64,000 bases of DNA from Sphingomonas colocasiae (GTDB taxonomy: Bacteria > Pseudomonadota > Alphaproteobacteria > Sphingomonadales > Sphingomonadaceae). A model generated the notes under the pieces. The model saw only the letters and a list, made by a program, of their open reading frames with translations, did no database searches and had not been told where the DNA came from. Below, one piece after another: positions 35,170 through 43,804 of the stretch (positions within the stretch are counted from its first letter, which is position 1; every line of letters begins with the position of its first letter). Position numbers and translations under genes: made by a program. The stretch lies in contig NZ_JAINVV010000003.1 of NCBI RefSeq assembly GCF_019880585.1, positions 310,001-374,000 on the forward strand, written 5' to 3'.

Positions 35170-37506
35170 ATGCGTCTTCGTACCTGTACGTCAGTGGTTG
35201 CGCTGGTTTTCGGCCTTGGTTTCGCCGCCGTTCCGGCGATCGCGCAGGACGCCGCCGCGCCTGCCCAGGCGCCGACCGAATCGGCCGAACGTGGCGGCGA
35301 TCACCTTGAGGATATCGTGGTGACCGCGCAGCGCCGCGAAGTCGGCCTGCAACGCGCGGCGGTGGCCGTCAGCGCGCTCGGCGGCGAACAGCTTGCCCAG
35401 GATCGCATCCTGAGCTTCGAGGATGTGGCGAAGCGCATCACCTCGCTTTCCTTCACCGCGATTTCCGTGCTCGATCAGGAATTCAACATTCGCGGCATCA
35501 CCAACACCCGGCTCGATTCGCCATCGGCCGATCAGTCGATCGGCATCTTCTCCGACGACGTCTATGCCGGCCGGCCGGGCCTGTTCAATTTCGACATGTA
35601 TGATGTCGAGCGCGTCGAGGTCGTGCGCGGACCGCAGGGTGTGCTGCTGGGCCGCAACGTCGTCGGCGGCGCGATCAATATCGTGACCGCCCGCCCCAGC
35701 TTCACGCCATCGGCGGGCGTCACCGTATCCTACGGCAATTACGACGAGATCATGGCGCGCGGCCATGTGACCGGCGGGCTCACCGATACGCTGGCCGGCC
35801 GTTTCTCGTTCCAGGCCCGCCGCAACGACGGCTATGGCCGCGACATCCTGCACGATCGGCCGCTCGACGACATCCGATCGATCCAGGGCCGCGCTCAATT
35901 GCTGTTCGCGCCGAAGGACTCCGATTTCGAAGCGCGGCTGATCGTCGACTATACCCGCGACAAATCGAGCGGCGTCACCCAGATCGCGATCGACGGCCCC
36001 AACCCCGGCAATGGCCCGTGGAGCGCCGCGCGCACCCAGATCGGCCTGCTGCGCGGCAAGCCGCTCACCATCCGGGAATCGCTGCCGCAATTCCCGCGCT
36101 TCGCCGGCGACACGCTCGAAACGCCGCAGGGCACCGATCGCGAGGCGGTCGGCGTCAACTTCCAGGCGAGCAAGGGCCTGGGTGATGTGGCGACGCTGGA
36201 AACCGTCATCGGCTATCGCAGCGGCACCGCCGACAATCTCTATGACCAGACCGGCGTCGGCCCGGCCAACGGCTATGGCGTGCTCACCCCCACATTGTTC
36301 GCCACGCCCGTCGGCGAATATGAAAAGGCGTCGCAATTCTCGCAGGAAATCAGGCTGGTGTCGAAACCGGTCGATATCGGCTTCGACTGGATCGTCGGTG
36401 CCTATCACCAGCGTGACGAGGTCACCAAGATCGACCATTTCTGGGGAGAGGTACCGCTCGCCGCGCTGGACCAGCTTTCGGGTGAATCGCGCTGGCACAA
36501 CCGCGCGGTGAGCGAATCCTGGGCGATCTTCGGCCAGCTCGGCTATCGCTTCAACGACAAGTTCCGCGTCGTCGGGGGCCTGCGCTATTCGCACGACAGC
36601 AAGCGCGGCACCGTCACAGGCACCGCGATCGCGACCGGAGATCGCTTCAATCCGGGCGGCACCGTTCCGCTGTCACCGCTCGGCACCGGCCTTGCCGCCG
36701 GCCAATCCTTCACCGCCAATTATTCCGACAAATGGGGCGAGCTCACGCCGCAGGCGACGATCGAGTTCACGCCGAACCAGTCGATGCTGTTCTATGCGAC
36801 CTATTCGACCGGCTATAAGGGCGGCGGGTTCGAGGATACGCCGGCAAACGCGATCGCCGCCGCGATCAGCTATGATCCCGAAACGGTGACCAATTACGAG
36901 GTCGGCGCGAAGATCCAGTTCCTCGACCGGCGCGCGCGGATCAACCTTGCCGCCTTCCAGATGGATTACAACGATCTCCAGGTAACGCAGACCGACAGCA
37001 ACTGCCTGTGCAGCGTGACCGACAATGCCGCCAACGCGCGGATCAAGGGCGTCGAGGTCGAAGCGCAGTTCCTGCCGGTGCGCGGGCTGCAGCTGTTCGG
37101 CAGCCTCACGCTGCTCGACACCAAATATCTCGATTTCCGGGATTCGCTGGGCAACAACAATGCGGGCAAGTTCCTGCAGCGCACGCCCAAGTCGCAGTTC
37201 AACCTGGGCTTCCAGTACGATACCGCGATCGGATCCTGGCAGGACGGGCTGAGCGTCCGCGTCAACTATACCCGCAAGGGCCGTTCCTACTGGTTCCCGA
37301 CCAACGCCCAGTTCGAAAAGCCCTATGGCCTGCTCGACGCGCGCATCGCGCTGACGCCGGGCGAGGGCAACTGGACCGTCGCACTCTGGGGCAAGAACCT
37401 GACGAACGAAGCCTATCGCGTGAACGTCAACTATGCGCTGAACGACGAGGTGTCGCGCTTCGGCGCGCCGCGGACCTATGGCGCGGAACTTTCGTTCAAA
37501 TTCTGA
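35170..37506 (+). CDS. TonB-dependent outer-membrane receptor
   Basis: A 778-residue receptor. A signal peptide (MRLRTCTSVVALVFGLGFAA, cleavage near AIAQDA) is followed by the TonB-box/plug region HLEDIVVTAQRREVGLQRAAVAVSAL. The plug has VEVVRGPQGVLLGRNVVGGAINIVTA and the barrel ends GAELSFKF with terminal phenylalanine. The ATG with GGGGAGG before it gives a clean signal peptide; an ATG 30 bp upstream is less likely. It is divergent from the CaiB operon under paired TetR-type sites, so it probably imports the substrate of that pathway. Confidence 0.93.
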   Translation: MRLRTCTSVVALVFGLGFAAVPAIAQDAAAPAQAPTESAERGGDHLEDIVVTAQRREVGLQRAAVAVSALGGEQLAQDRILSFEDVAKRITSLSFTAISVLDQEFNIRGITNTRLDSPSADQSIGIFSDDVYAGRPGLFNFDMYDVERVEVVRGPQGVLLGRNVVGGAINIVTARPSFTPSAGVTVSYGNYDEIMARGHVTGGLTDTLAGRFSFQARRNDGYGRDILHDRPLDDIRSIQGRAQLLFAPKDSDFEARLIVDYTRDKSSGVTQIAIDGPNPGNGPWSAARTQIGLLRGKPLTIRESLPQFPRFAGDTLETPQGTDREAVGVNFQASKGLGDVATLETVIGYRSGTADNLYDQTGVGPANGYGVLTPTLFATPVGEYEKASQFSQEIRLVSKPVDIGFDWIVGAYHQRDEVTKIDHFWGEVPLAALDQLSGESRWHNRAVSESWAIFGQLGYRFNDKFRVVGGLRYSHDSKRGTVTGTAIATGDRFNPGGTVPLSPLGTGLAAGQSFTANYSDKWGELTPQATIEFTPNQSMLFYATYSTGYKGGGFEDTPANAIAAAISYDPETVTNYEVGAKIQFLDRRARINLAAFQMDYNDLQVTQTDSNCLCSVTDNAANARIKGVEVEAQFLPVRGLQLFGSLTLLDTKYLDFRDSLGNNNAGKFLQRTPKSQFNLGFQYDTAIGSWQDGLSVRVNYTRKGRSYWFPTNAQFEKPYGLLDARIALTPGEGNWTVALWGKNLTNEAYRVNVNYALNDEVSRFGAPRTYGAELSFKF

Positions 37507-37514
37507 GGATGAAG

Positions 37515-37548
37515 GGGCGACCGGCGATACGCATCGCCGGTCGCCCTT
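37515..37548 (+). terminator. Rho-independent terminator after TonB receptor
   Basis: A 14-bp perfect stem (gggcgaccggcgat/atcgccggtcgccc) with a 4-base loop follows the stop by 8 bp. Its T-run is short (tt, then ggcctt). Confidence 0.6.
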
Positions 37549-37608
37549 GGCCTTGCCCGCCGCGACGATACCGCTAGGTATGTCGCACGGGGCAACGGAC
37601 GGGCGATC

Positions 37609-38253
37609 ATGACGAAGACAGTACAGGACAACAGGCAGCCGGTGACGCGTGTCCGGCCCGGCCGGAACGAAGAAGGGCGGCTGGAGATCCTGACCGCCGC
37701 GACCACGTCGTTCATGCAACTGGGCTATGCCCGCGCGTCGATCGACGAGATCGCGGACCGGCTGGGCGCGACCAAGGGCCGCGTCTATCATTATTATCGC
37801 AGCAAGGCCGACATCCTGATGGATATCCATCGGCACGTTCTCGACATGATGTATGCCGAGGTGGAGCCGCTGGCCGACGCGGAGAACGCGGCGGACGCGT
37901 TGCGCGACATGGCGTATCGCCATGTCATGATCGTCATGAAGAATCTGGCGTTCACGCGTGTCGCGCTGCTCAGCACGACCGACCTGTTCATGAACGAGAA
38001 GCAGTCCGATTTCGTGGGCGAGATCGGCAAGGTGCGTCGCGCCTATGAGGATCTGTTCGTGACGGTGCTCGAACGCGGCATGCGCCAGGGCGAATTCCGC
38101 GAGACGCGCGCGCGGCTGCTCGCCAAACCCCTGCTCGGCTCGCTCAACTGGACGACGATGTGGTATGTCGATCGCGACGGCACCACCCCGGAAACCCGCG
38201 CGGAGATCGCCGAAATCGTCGTCGACTATGTGGTGGGCGGCGTCCGCAAATAG
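37609..38253 (+). CDS. TetR-family transcriptional regulator
   Basis: The 214-residue protein has an N-terminal helix-turn-helix (EGRLEILTAATTSFMQLGYARASIDEIADRLGATKGRVYHYYRSKADIL) and a helical ligand domain. ADILMDIHRH and the C-terminal TetR_C-like region fit regulators of acyl-CoA catabolism such as KstR2/FadR types. It lies in the middle of genes carrying four copies of one 18-bp palindrome and is the likely binder. Its last 28 bp overlap the end of the convergent acyl-CoA synthetase gene. Confidence 0.92.
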   Translation: MTKTVQDNRQPVTRVRPGRNEEGRLEILTAATTSFMQLGYARASIDEIADRLGATKGRVYHYYRSKADILMDIHRHVLDMMYAEVEPLADAENAADALRDMAYRHVMIVMKNLAFTRVALLSTTDLFMNEKQSDFVGEIGKVRRAYEDLFVTVLERGMRQGEFRETRARLLAKPLLGSLNWTTMWYVDRDGTTPETRAEIAEIVVDYVVGGVRK

Positions 38254-39782
38254 CCTTCCGCCAGCGCGCGCAGCACATTCTTCCTCACCTTCGTGCCGTT
38301 CGCGCCGATGGTGACGGGAATCTCGACATCGACCACGATCCGCGCGGGAATCTTGTAACCCGCCATTCGCCCCCTTGCGAACGCCAGCAGCGCCGCCTCG
38401 TCGACGCCCTCGCCTTCCGCCAGCCGCACGAAGGCGACGGCGACATCGCCGCGCTCCAATGTGCGCACGCCCACGACATGCGCCTCCGCAACCGCGTCAT
38501 GCGCGCACAGATGATTTTCGATCTCTCCCGCCGCGACCAGGTTGCCGTTCAGCCGCAGCGAGTCCCCAAGCCTTGAGATGAAGACCACGCCCCCCGGCAC
38601 GATCCGCCCGAGATCGCCGGTACGATACCAGCCGTCCGCGGTGCGCGCGGCGCGGGTCGCGTCGTCATCGCCCCAATAGCCGGTCGCGACGGTTGCCCCG
38701 CGCAACTGGATTTCGCCGGCGTCCCGACCGATGAGCGGTGCGCCCGTTTCCGGATCGCCCAAGCGAACCTCGGTCGCTTCGTCGACCAGCGGCCCGCCGG
38801 GCCGTGCGCGATCGTCGCGTGGTGCATCGGGGGCGCAGCCGGCCACGAAGGCCAGCGCTTCGGACGATCCATAGGCCTGCGCCGCGCACAGGGCCCCGCC
38901 GCCCTTCGTCTCGATCGCCGCGATCGTCTCCAGCGCCGCCCGTCCCGTGAACGCCCCGAAATAGCAGGTCCGCCACAGCGGCAATTCCACGTCGAGCGCG
39001 GCCGACGCGATCAGCGACAGCACGAGATTGTCGCCGCCATGCAGATGCGCGATGCCCAGCCGCCCCATCAGGGCAGCGGCATGATCGGGATCGAAGACCG
39101 GCGCCAGCACGCAGGTCGCCCCCTTCAGCAATCCGGCAAGCACGATACCCAGCCCCCACACCCCGCACATCGGCAGGATGCACAGCAGGCGATCGCCACG
39201 CTCGATGGTGAAGCGATCGCCCGCCGCCGAAAAACGGGTGACGAGCGCCGATCGGCGATGGATGGCGAATTTGGGGGTGCCCGTCGATCCGCTGGTCGTC
39301 AGCAGGTTGAGCGGCAGATCCTCGTCGATCGGAGCGGGTTCTGCGCCGCCCTCATGCGCGACGGCGCGTTGCGGCACGCGAATGCGCGCCACGTCTCCGA
39401 GACCGTCCAGCGCCTCGTCGAGTATCTCGTCGAACGGGATGCCGCAAAAATCCTCGGGCAGGACGACGACGCGCGCGCGCGAGATCGCAAGCGCGTGACG
39501 CACCTCCGCCGCCCGCCAGCGCGTGTTCAGCGGCACCACCACCAGGCCGGCCCCCGCCGCCGCCAGTTCGATCATCGGCCAGGCGGCGATATTGGGCAGC
39601 CAGAGCGCGACCCTGTCGCCCCGCCCCAGCCCCGCGGCGGCGAGCCGCACGCGCCAGCCGGTCGCTCCGTCGAGCAGGGCGCCGTAGCTGAGCGTCTCGT
39701 CCCCGTCCGGATGCGCGACGATCAGCGCTATATCGTCGCGCGCATGTCCGGCGATCGGTTCGACGAGGCGCCGGTCCGACAA
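38226..39782 (-). CDS. AMP-forming acyl-CoA synthetase
   Basis: This 518-residue ANL ligase has LTTSGSTGTPKFAIHRRSAL as ATP motif, QAYGSSEALAF as adenylate motif, DGWYRTGDLGRI, and the catalytic lysine region NGTKVRKNVLRA. ARGRMAGYKIPARIVV is typical of the C-terminal domain. It is unlike the ligase in the CaiB operon, so the two probably activate different intermediates. It follows the acyl-CoA dehydrogenase gene by 4 bp and should be on the transcript driven from the TetR-type site at 40.99 kb. Confidence 0.9.
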   Translation of the reverse strand: MSDRRLVEPIAGHARDDIALIVAHPDGDETLSYGALLDGATGWRVRLAAAGLGRGDRVALWLPNIAAWPMIELAAAGAGLVVVPLNTRWRAAEVRHALAISRARVVVLPEDFCGIPFDEILDEALDGLGDVARIRVPQRAVAHEGGAEPAPIDEDLPLNLLTTSGSTGTPKFAIHRRSALVTRFSAAGDRFTIERGDRLLCILPMCGVWGLGIVLAGLLKGATCVLAPVFDPDHAAALMGRLGIAHLHGGDNLVLSLIASAALDVELPLWRTCYFGAFTGRAALETIAAIETKGGGALCAAQAYGSSEALAFVAGCAPDAPRDDRARPGGPLVDEATEVRLGDPETGAPLIGRDAGEIQLRGATVATGYWGDDDATRAARTADGWYRTGDLGRIVPGGVVFISRLGDSLRLNGNLVAAGEIENHLCAHDAVAEAHVVGVRTLERGDVAVAFVRLAEGEGVDEAALLAFARGRMAGYKIPARIVVDVEIPVTIGANGTKVRKNVLRALAEGYLRTPPTT

Positions 39783-39786
39783 GGGC

Positions 39787-40953
39787 TCAATAGGATCGCG
39801 GCAGGCCGATCACCTGCTGTGCGACATAGTTGAGCGCCATTTCCTGGCTGATCGGGGCGATCCGCATCAGGCGGGCCTCGCGGAAATAGCGTTCGACATC
39901 ATATTCCTTGGCATAACCGAGCCCGCCCAGCGTCTGCACCGCGCGATCGGCGGCGAAGAACGCCGCATCGGCGCACAGCAGTTTCGCCATATTCGCTTCC
40001 GCGCCGCAAGGCTCGCCGCGATCGTAGAGCCACGCCGCCTTGCGCGCCAGCAGTTCCGCCGCCTGCAGATTGGCATGCGCCTGCGCGAGCGGATGCTGGA
40101 TCGCCTGGTTGGCGCCGATCGGCCGATCGAAGACCGAACGTTCATTGGCATAGGCGATCGCGCGCCGGAGCGCGGCCTGGCCGATGCCGAGCGATTCATG
40201 CGCGAGCAGGATGCGTTCGGGATTGAGCCCGTCGAGCAGATAGCGGAAACCCTTGCCCTCGTCGCCGATGCGCGCGCTTTCGGGCACTTCCAGGTCGTCG
40301 ATGAACACCTCTGTCGACGCCACGGCATTGCGGCCGAGCTTGTCGATCGGACGGATCGAGATCTTGCTGCGATCGATGTCGATCAGGAACAGCGTGATGC
40401 CGTCGGTGGGCTTCGCGCATTCCTCGCGCGGGGTGGTCCGCGTGACGAGGATCATCTTCTGCGAATCGAGCGCCTTGGTGATCCAGATCTTGCGCCCGTT
40501 GATGACATAGCCGTTTTCGGTGCGCCGCGCGAACGTGCGGATCCGCGTGGTATCGGTGCCGGCATCGGCCTCGGTCACCGCGAAACAGACATGGCATTCG
40601 CCCGTCGCCACCTTGGGCAGCAGGCTCTGGCGCAGTTCCTCCGAGCCATGTTTGGCGACGACGTTCACGCCGAAGATGCTCAGGTGCATCGGGCTGCAGC
40701 CATTCATCGCGGCGCCGGAGGCCGCGACCTCCTGAAGCAGCAGCGCCGCTTCGCTGATGCCCAGACCGCTGCCGCCATATTGTTCGGGAATGGCGATGCC
40801 GATCCAGCCGGCTTCGGCGAAGGCATTGTAGAAATCCCACGGAAATTCGTGGTTGGTGTCGCGTTCGCGCCAATAGGCGTCATCGAACTTGCCGGCCAGT
40901 GCGCGAACGGCGCGCTGAACCTCGCGCTGGGTTGCGTTGAGCTCGAAATCCAT
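39787..40953 (-). CDS. Acyl-CoA dehydrogenase
   Basis: A 388-residue FAD enzyme of normal length. Signatures are CFAVTEADAGTDTTRIRTFARR, GRKIWITKALD, the FAD/CoA region ERILLAHESLGIGQAALRRA, and QTLGGLGYAKEYDVERYFREARLMRI near the C-terminus. The usual catalytic glutamate position near the end reads ISQEMALNYVAQQ, with E in the Q-E-M. AGGAAGG precedes the ATG chosen; 30 bp upstream is a weaker start. One TetR-type site lies 34 bp before the start. Confidence 0.91.
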   Translation of the reverse strand: MDFELNATQREVQRAVRALAGKFDDAYWRERDTNHEFPWDFYNAFAEAGWIGIAIPEQYGGSGLGISEAALLLQEVAASGAAMNGCSPMHLSIFGVNVVAKHGSEELRQSLLPKVATGECHVCFAVTEADAGTDTTRIRTFARRTENGYVINGRKIWITKALDSQKMILVTRTTPREECAKPTDGITLFLIDIDRSKISIRPIDKLGRNAVASTEVFIDDLEVPESARIGDEGKGFRYLLDGLNPERILLAHESLGIGQAALRRAIAYANERSVFDRPIGANQAIQHPLAQAHANLQAAELLARKAAWLYDRGEPCGAEANMAKLLCADAAFFAADRAVQTLGGLGYAKEYDVERYFREARLMRIAPISQEMALNYVAQQVIGLPRSY

Positions 40954-40986
40954 AGGTCCTTCCTGCCTTGTTCCTTCACGCACTCA

Positions 40987-41004
40987 ACATACTACGCAGT
41001 AGGT
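40987..41004. promoter_or_regulatory. TetR-type operator, copy 3 (acyl-CoA dehydrogenase promoter)
   Basis: acatactacgcagtaggt matches the other copies except for one base in the centre. It lies between the end of the SDR gene and the acyl-CoA dehydrogenase start, 34 bp upstream of the latter. Confidence 0.72.
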
Positions 41005-41020
41005 TGCAAGCAGGAAACCG

Positions 41021-41887
41021 TCAGCCGACGAACATTTTCTGCAATGTTTCGGGGTCGAGCGCCCTGCCCGGCGTCGCGGCGGCGCCATCGATGACGGCAG
41101 GCCAATGCGCGGACAAGGTGTCGCCGGCGGCGAGATGAATGCCCGGCGACATCGCGATATGCGCGGACGAAAACCAGCCGCCGCCGGCCACCAAGATGCC
41201 GCCCGTCGTTTCCAGCGTATCGGAGGCCAGTTCGAGCACGGCGGGCGCGACGAGATCGGGATCGAGCCGCGCCGCGAGTTCGGGCGAAAGCAGATGCGCC
41301 GACATCGGCGTCGTCGCGATCGGCGCCAGGCAATTGACGAGCACGTTCTTGGAACGCCCCTCGATCGCCAGCACATTGGCCAGGCCGATGATGCCCATCT
41401 TCGCCGCCGCATAGGATGCCTGCGAGAAATTGCCCCACAATCCGGACGGCGAGGTGACGAGGATCAGCCGGCCGAAACGCTGCGCCAGCATATGCGGCCA
41501 GGCCGCGTGACAGAGATTATGCGTGCCGTTCAGATGGACGTCGATCACGTCATGCCACTGGGCCTGGCTCGACTTGGCGTAGGACTGGTTGCGCTCGATC
41601 CCGGCATTGCTGACCAGGATGTCGATGCGCCCGAAGCTGTCGAGCGCCGTCGCGACGATCGCCTGCCCGCCTTCTGCCCGGGCGACGCTGTCGAGATTGG
41701 CCACGGCTTCGCCGCCGGCAGCGCGGATCTCGGTCGCGACACGCTCCGCCGTTGCGACGCCATCGGTCTCGCCGATATCGTTGATGACGACGCGCGCGCC
41801 CGCTGCCGCCAATGCAAGCGCATAGGAACGGCCGAGCCCCTGCCCTGCCCCGGTCACGATCGCCACCTTGCCCGATACGCCGCTCAT
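41021..41887 (-). CDS. Short-chain dehydrogenase/reductase (HSD17B4/MFE-like)
   Basis: The 288-residue SDR has GKVAIVTGAGQGLGRSYALALAAAGARVVINDIG, SNAGIERNQ, and the catalytic Y-x-x-x-K in ASYAAAKMGIIG. The glycine motif and D at the end of beta-2 suggest NAD. The style is close to the (3R)-hydroxyacyl-CoA dehydrogenase domain of multifunctional enzyme type 2, which would fit a 3-hydroxyacyl-CoA substrate. It overlaps the E2 catalytic gene by 4 bp and ends the 2-oxoacid dehydrogenase operon. Confidence 0.88.
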   Translation of the reverse strand: MSGVSGKVAIVTGAGQGLGRSYALALAAAGARVVINDIGETDGVATAERVATEIRAAGGEAVANLDSVARAEGGQAIVATALDSFGRIDILVSNAGIERNQSYAKSSQAQWHDVIDVHLNGTHNLCHAAWPHMLAQRFGRLILVTSPSGLWGNFSQASYAAAKMGIIGLANVLAIEGRSKNVLVNCLAPIATTPMSAHLLSPELAARLDPDLVAPAVLELASDTLETTGGILVAGGGWFSSAHIAMSPGIHLAAGDTLSAHWPAVIDGAAATPGRALDPETLQKMFVG

Positions 41888-42564
41888 GCTTCGTTCCTCT
41901 CCAACAGGGCGCGCAGCTTTCCGAGATATTGCGCGGAGGTGACGCCATCGATGATGCGGTGGTCCGCCGCGAGCGTCAGATACATGGTCGGCCGCGCGAC
42001 GACCTGTCCGTCGATCACGAACGGCCGTTCCGCGATCGCGCCGGCGAACAGCAAGGCCGTCTGCCGATGGTTGATCACCGGAAAGCCGGTGTCGATCCCC
42101 AGCGTCCCGAGATTGGAGACCGTCATCACCGCGCCTTCGAACTCCTCCGGCGCCAGGCGACGCGCGCGCGCGCGATCGCTCAGGTCGCGGATGCGCGCGA
42201 CGAGTTCGGGAAAAGCCAGATCGCACGCCCCCCGGATGACGGGTGTCATCAGGCCGTGATCGGTCGCCACGGCGAAGGCGATCGCGGGATCCGCCGGGCG
42301 CTCGATCGCGCCATCGCGAAACACGCCCCTGAAAGCGGGCATCTCCGCAAGCGCCGCGATCGCGGCATGCACGATCAGGTCGTTGACCGAAGCGCGGCCG
42401 CCGTCACCGGCCGGCTCGGCGCGCAGTTTCGCGAGCCGGTCGAGCAGCGGTTTGGCGTCGATCTGGACGATCTCCGCGAAATGCGGGATTTCGGCCCAGC
42501 TTCGCGCCATCGCGCCCGCCATCGCCTTGCGCACGCCGCTCAGCCGTTCGACCGCGCCGCTCAT
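41884..42564 (-). CDS. 2-oxoacid dehydrogenase E2, catalytic domain only
   Basis: A 226-residue protein that is just the acyltransferase core. Visible are RLSGVRKAMAGAMARSWAEIPHF, GAVMTVSNLGTLGIDTGFPVINHRQTALL, and the active-site LAADHRIIDGV (H-x-x-x-D-G). It has no lipoyl domain and no recognisable peripheral-subunit-binding domain; normal E2 proteins are 370-550 residues. The lipoyl domain is encoded by the gene just upstream, with a 4-bp overlap. Together they would replace a single E2. Confidence 0.87.
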   Translation of the reverse strand: MSGAVERLSGVRKAMAGAMARSWAEIPHFAEIVQIDAKPLLDRLAKLRAEPAGDGGRASVNDLIVHAAIAALAEMPAFRGVFRDGAIERPADPAIAFAVATDHGLMTPVIRGACDLAFPELVARIRDLSDRARARRLAPEEFEGAVMTVSNLGTLGIDTGFPVINHRQTALLFAGAIAERPFVIDGQVVARPTMYLTLAADHRIIDGVTSAQYLGKLRALLERNEA

Positions 42565-42800
42565 TCGACGTCGTCAGCGCGCGCGATAACCGTGCCGACG
42601 GGCACGACATCCTCTTCGCCGACCAGGATTTCGCGCAATATGCCCGCACGCGTGGCCTCGACCTCCGCCACCGCTTTTTCGGTCTCGCATTCGTACAGCG
42701 GATCGCCGACCTCGAAGCGTTCGCCGATCTGCTTCAGCCAGCCGACGACGGTGCCTTCCTCCATCGTCTGGCCGAGTTTGGTGAGCTTGATATCGAACAT
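42561..42800 (-). CDS. Stand-alone lipoyl-domain protein
   Basis: This is a free biotinyl/lipoyl domain of 79-81 residues. The lipoyl-lysine lies in the E-T-E-K-A-V motif, and LGQTMEEGTVVGWLKQIGERFEVGDPL is typical of the first half. It should carry acyl groups from the E1 below to the separate E2 core. I chose the second ATG, 8 bp after AAAGGA; the ATG 6 bp upstream is too close. It lies 11 bp after the E1-beta gene. Confidence 0.88.
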   Translation of the reverse strand: MFDIKLTKLGQTMEEGTVVGWLKQIGERFEVGDPLYECETEKAVAEVEATRAGILREILVGEEDVVPVGTVIARADDVE

Positions 42801-42811
42801 CGCCATTTCCT

Positions 42812-43804
42812 TTATCGTCCGGCCTGGGCCAATGCGGTGATCGCGGCTGACACCGCTTCGATGTCGGGCGTCAGCAGCCCTTCCAGATCCTGGTTCTGCG
42901 GCACATAGGTATCCGCCCCGGCAATACGCACCGGCGCCGCCTTGAGCGCCGCGAACCGGCGCTCGACCACCTGTGCGATCAGTTCGCCGGCAAGCCCGCC
43001 GGTCACCGGCCCCTCATGCACCACCGCCAGCCGTCCGGTCCGGTCGACCGATTCCAATATCGTATCGAGGTCGAACGGGCTGATGCCGCGTGGATCGATG
43101 ATCTCGCATTCGATACCCGCACCCGCCAGCGTTTCCGCCGCCTGCGCCGCGACCGTCGCCATGCGCGACCACGCGACAACCGTCACGTCGCCCCCGCGCC
43201 GCCAGGTCGAAGCGACGCCAAGGGGAACGAGATGTTCGCCCTCCGGCACCGGCCCACGCCGGTTGTAGAGCGACTTGTTCTCGAGGAAGAGCACGGGATC
43301 ATCGTCGCGGATCGCCGATTTGAGCATACCCTTCGCATCGGCGGGCGTCGCCGGCATCGCAACCTTGAGGCCGAAACTGCTCCAGAAATATTGCGCCAGC
43401 GATTGCGAATGCTCAGGCCCCAGGCCCCCGACCACGCCTTCCGGCGCGCGGATCACGAGCGGCACCGATTGGCCGCCGCCATGCATATAGCGCCATTTCG
43501 CCGCCTTGTTCACGATCTCGTCCATCGCGATCAGCGCGAAATCGGCATATTGCAGTTCCACTACCGGACGTGCGCCCGCCAGCGCCGCCCCGACGCCGCC
43601 GCCGACGATCAGCGCTTCCGAGATCGGCGTATCGAATACCCGATCGGCGCCGAACATCTCCGTCAGCCCCTTGGTCACGCCGAACACCCCGCCGAACGGC
43701 CCGGCATCCTGCCCCATGACGAACACGCGCGGATCGCGCTCCAGTTCCTCGATCAGTGCTTCGCGCAGCGCGGCGCGGTAGCTCAATGTCTTCATCCCGC
43801 TCAT
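42812..43804 (-). CDS. 2-oxoacid dehydrogenase E1, beta subunit
   Basis: The 330-residue protein has the transketolase pyrimidine and C-terminal domains of PDH/acetoin dehydrogenase beta subunits. MGQDAGPFGGVFGVTKGL, RVFDTPISEALIVGGGVGAALAGARPVVELQYADFALIAMDEIVNKAAKWRYMHGG, and VVHEGPVTGGLAGELIAQVV are all present. The ATG overlaps the E1-alpha stop (ATGA). The complex decarboxylates pyruvate, acetoin or a branched 2-oxoacid; context with a CitE-type lyase favours pyruvate. Confidence 0.92.
   Translation of the reverse strand: MSGMKTLSYRAALREALIEELERDPRVFVMGQDAGPFGGVFGVTKGLTEMFGADRVFDTPISEALIVGGGVGAALAGARPVVELQYADFALIAMDEIVNKAAKWRYMHGGGQSVPLVIRAPEGVVGGLGPEHSQSLAQYFWSSFGLKVAMPATPADAKGMLKSAIRDDDPVLFLENKSLYNRRGPVPEGEHLVPLGVASTWRRGGDVTVVAWSRMATVAAQAAETLAGAGIECEIIDPRGISPFDLDTILESVDRTGRLAVVHEGPVTGGLAGELIAQVVERRFAALKAAPVRIAGADTYVPQNQDLEGLLTPDIEAVSAAITALAQAGR

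Noticed and set aside
35191-36594. A 467-codon minus-strand frame
   Set aside because: It is the shadow of the TonB receptor; no family features.
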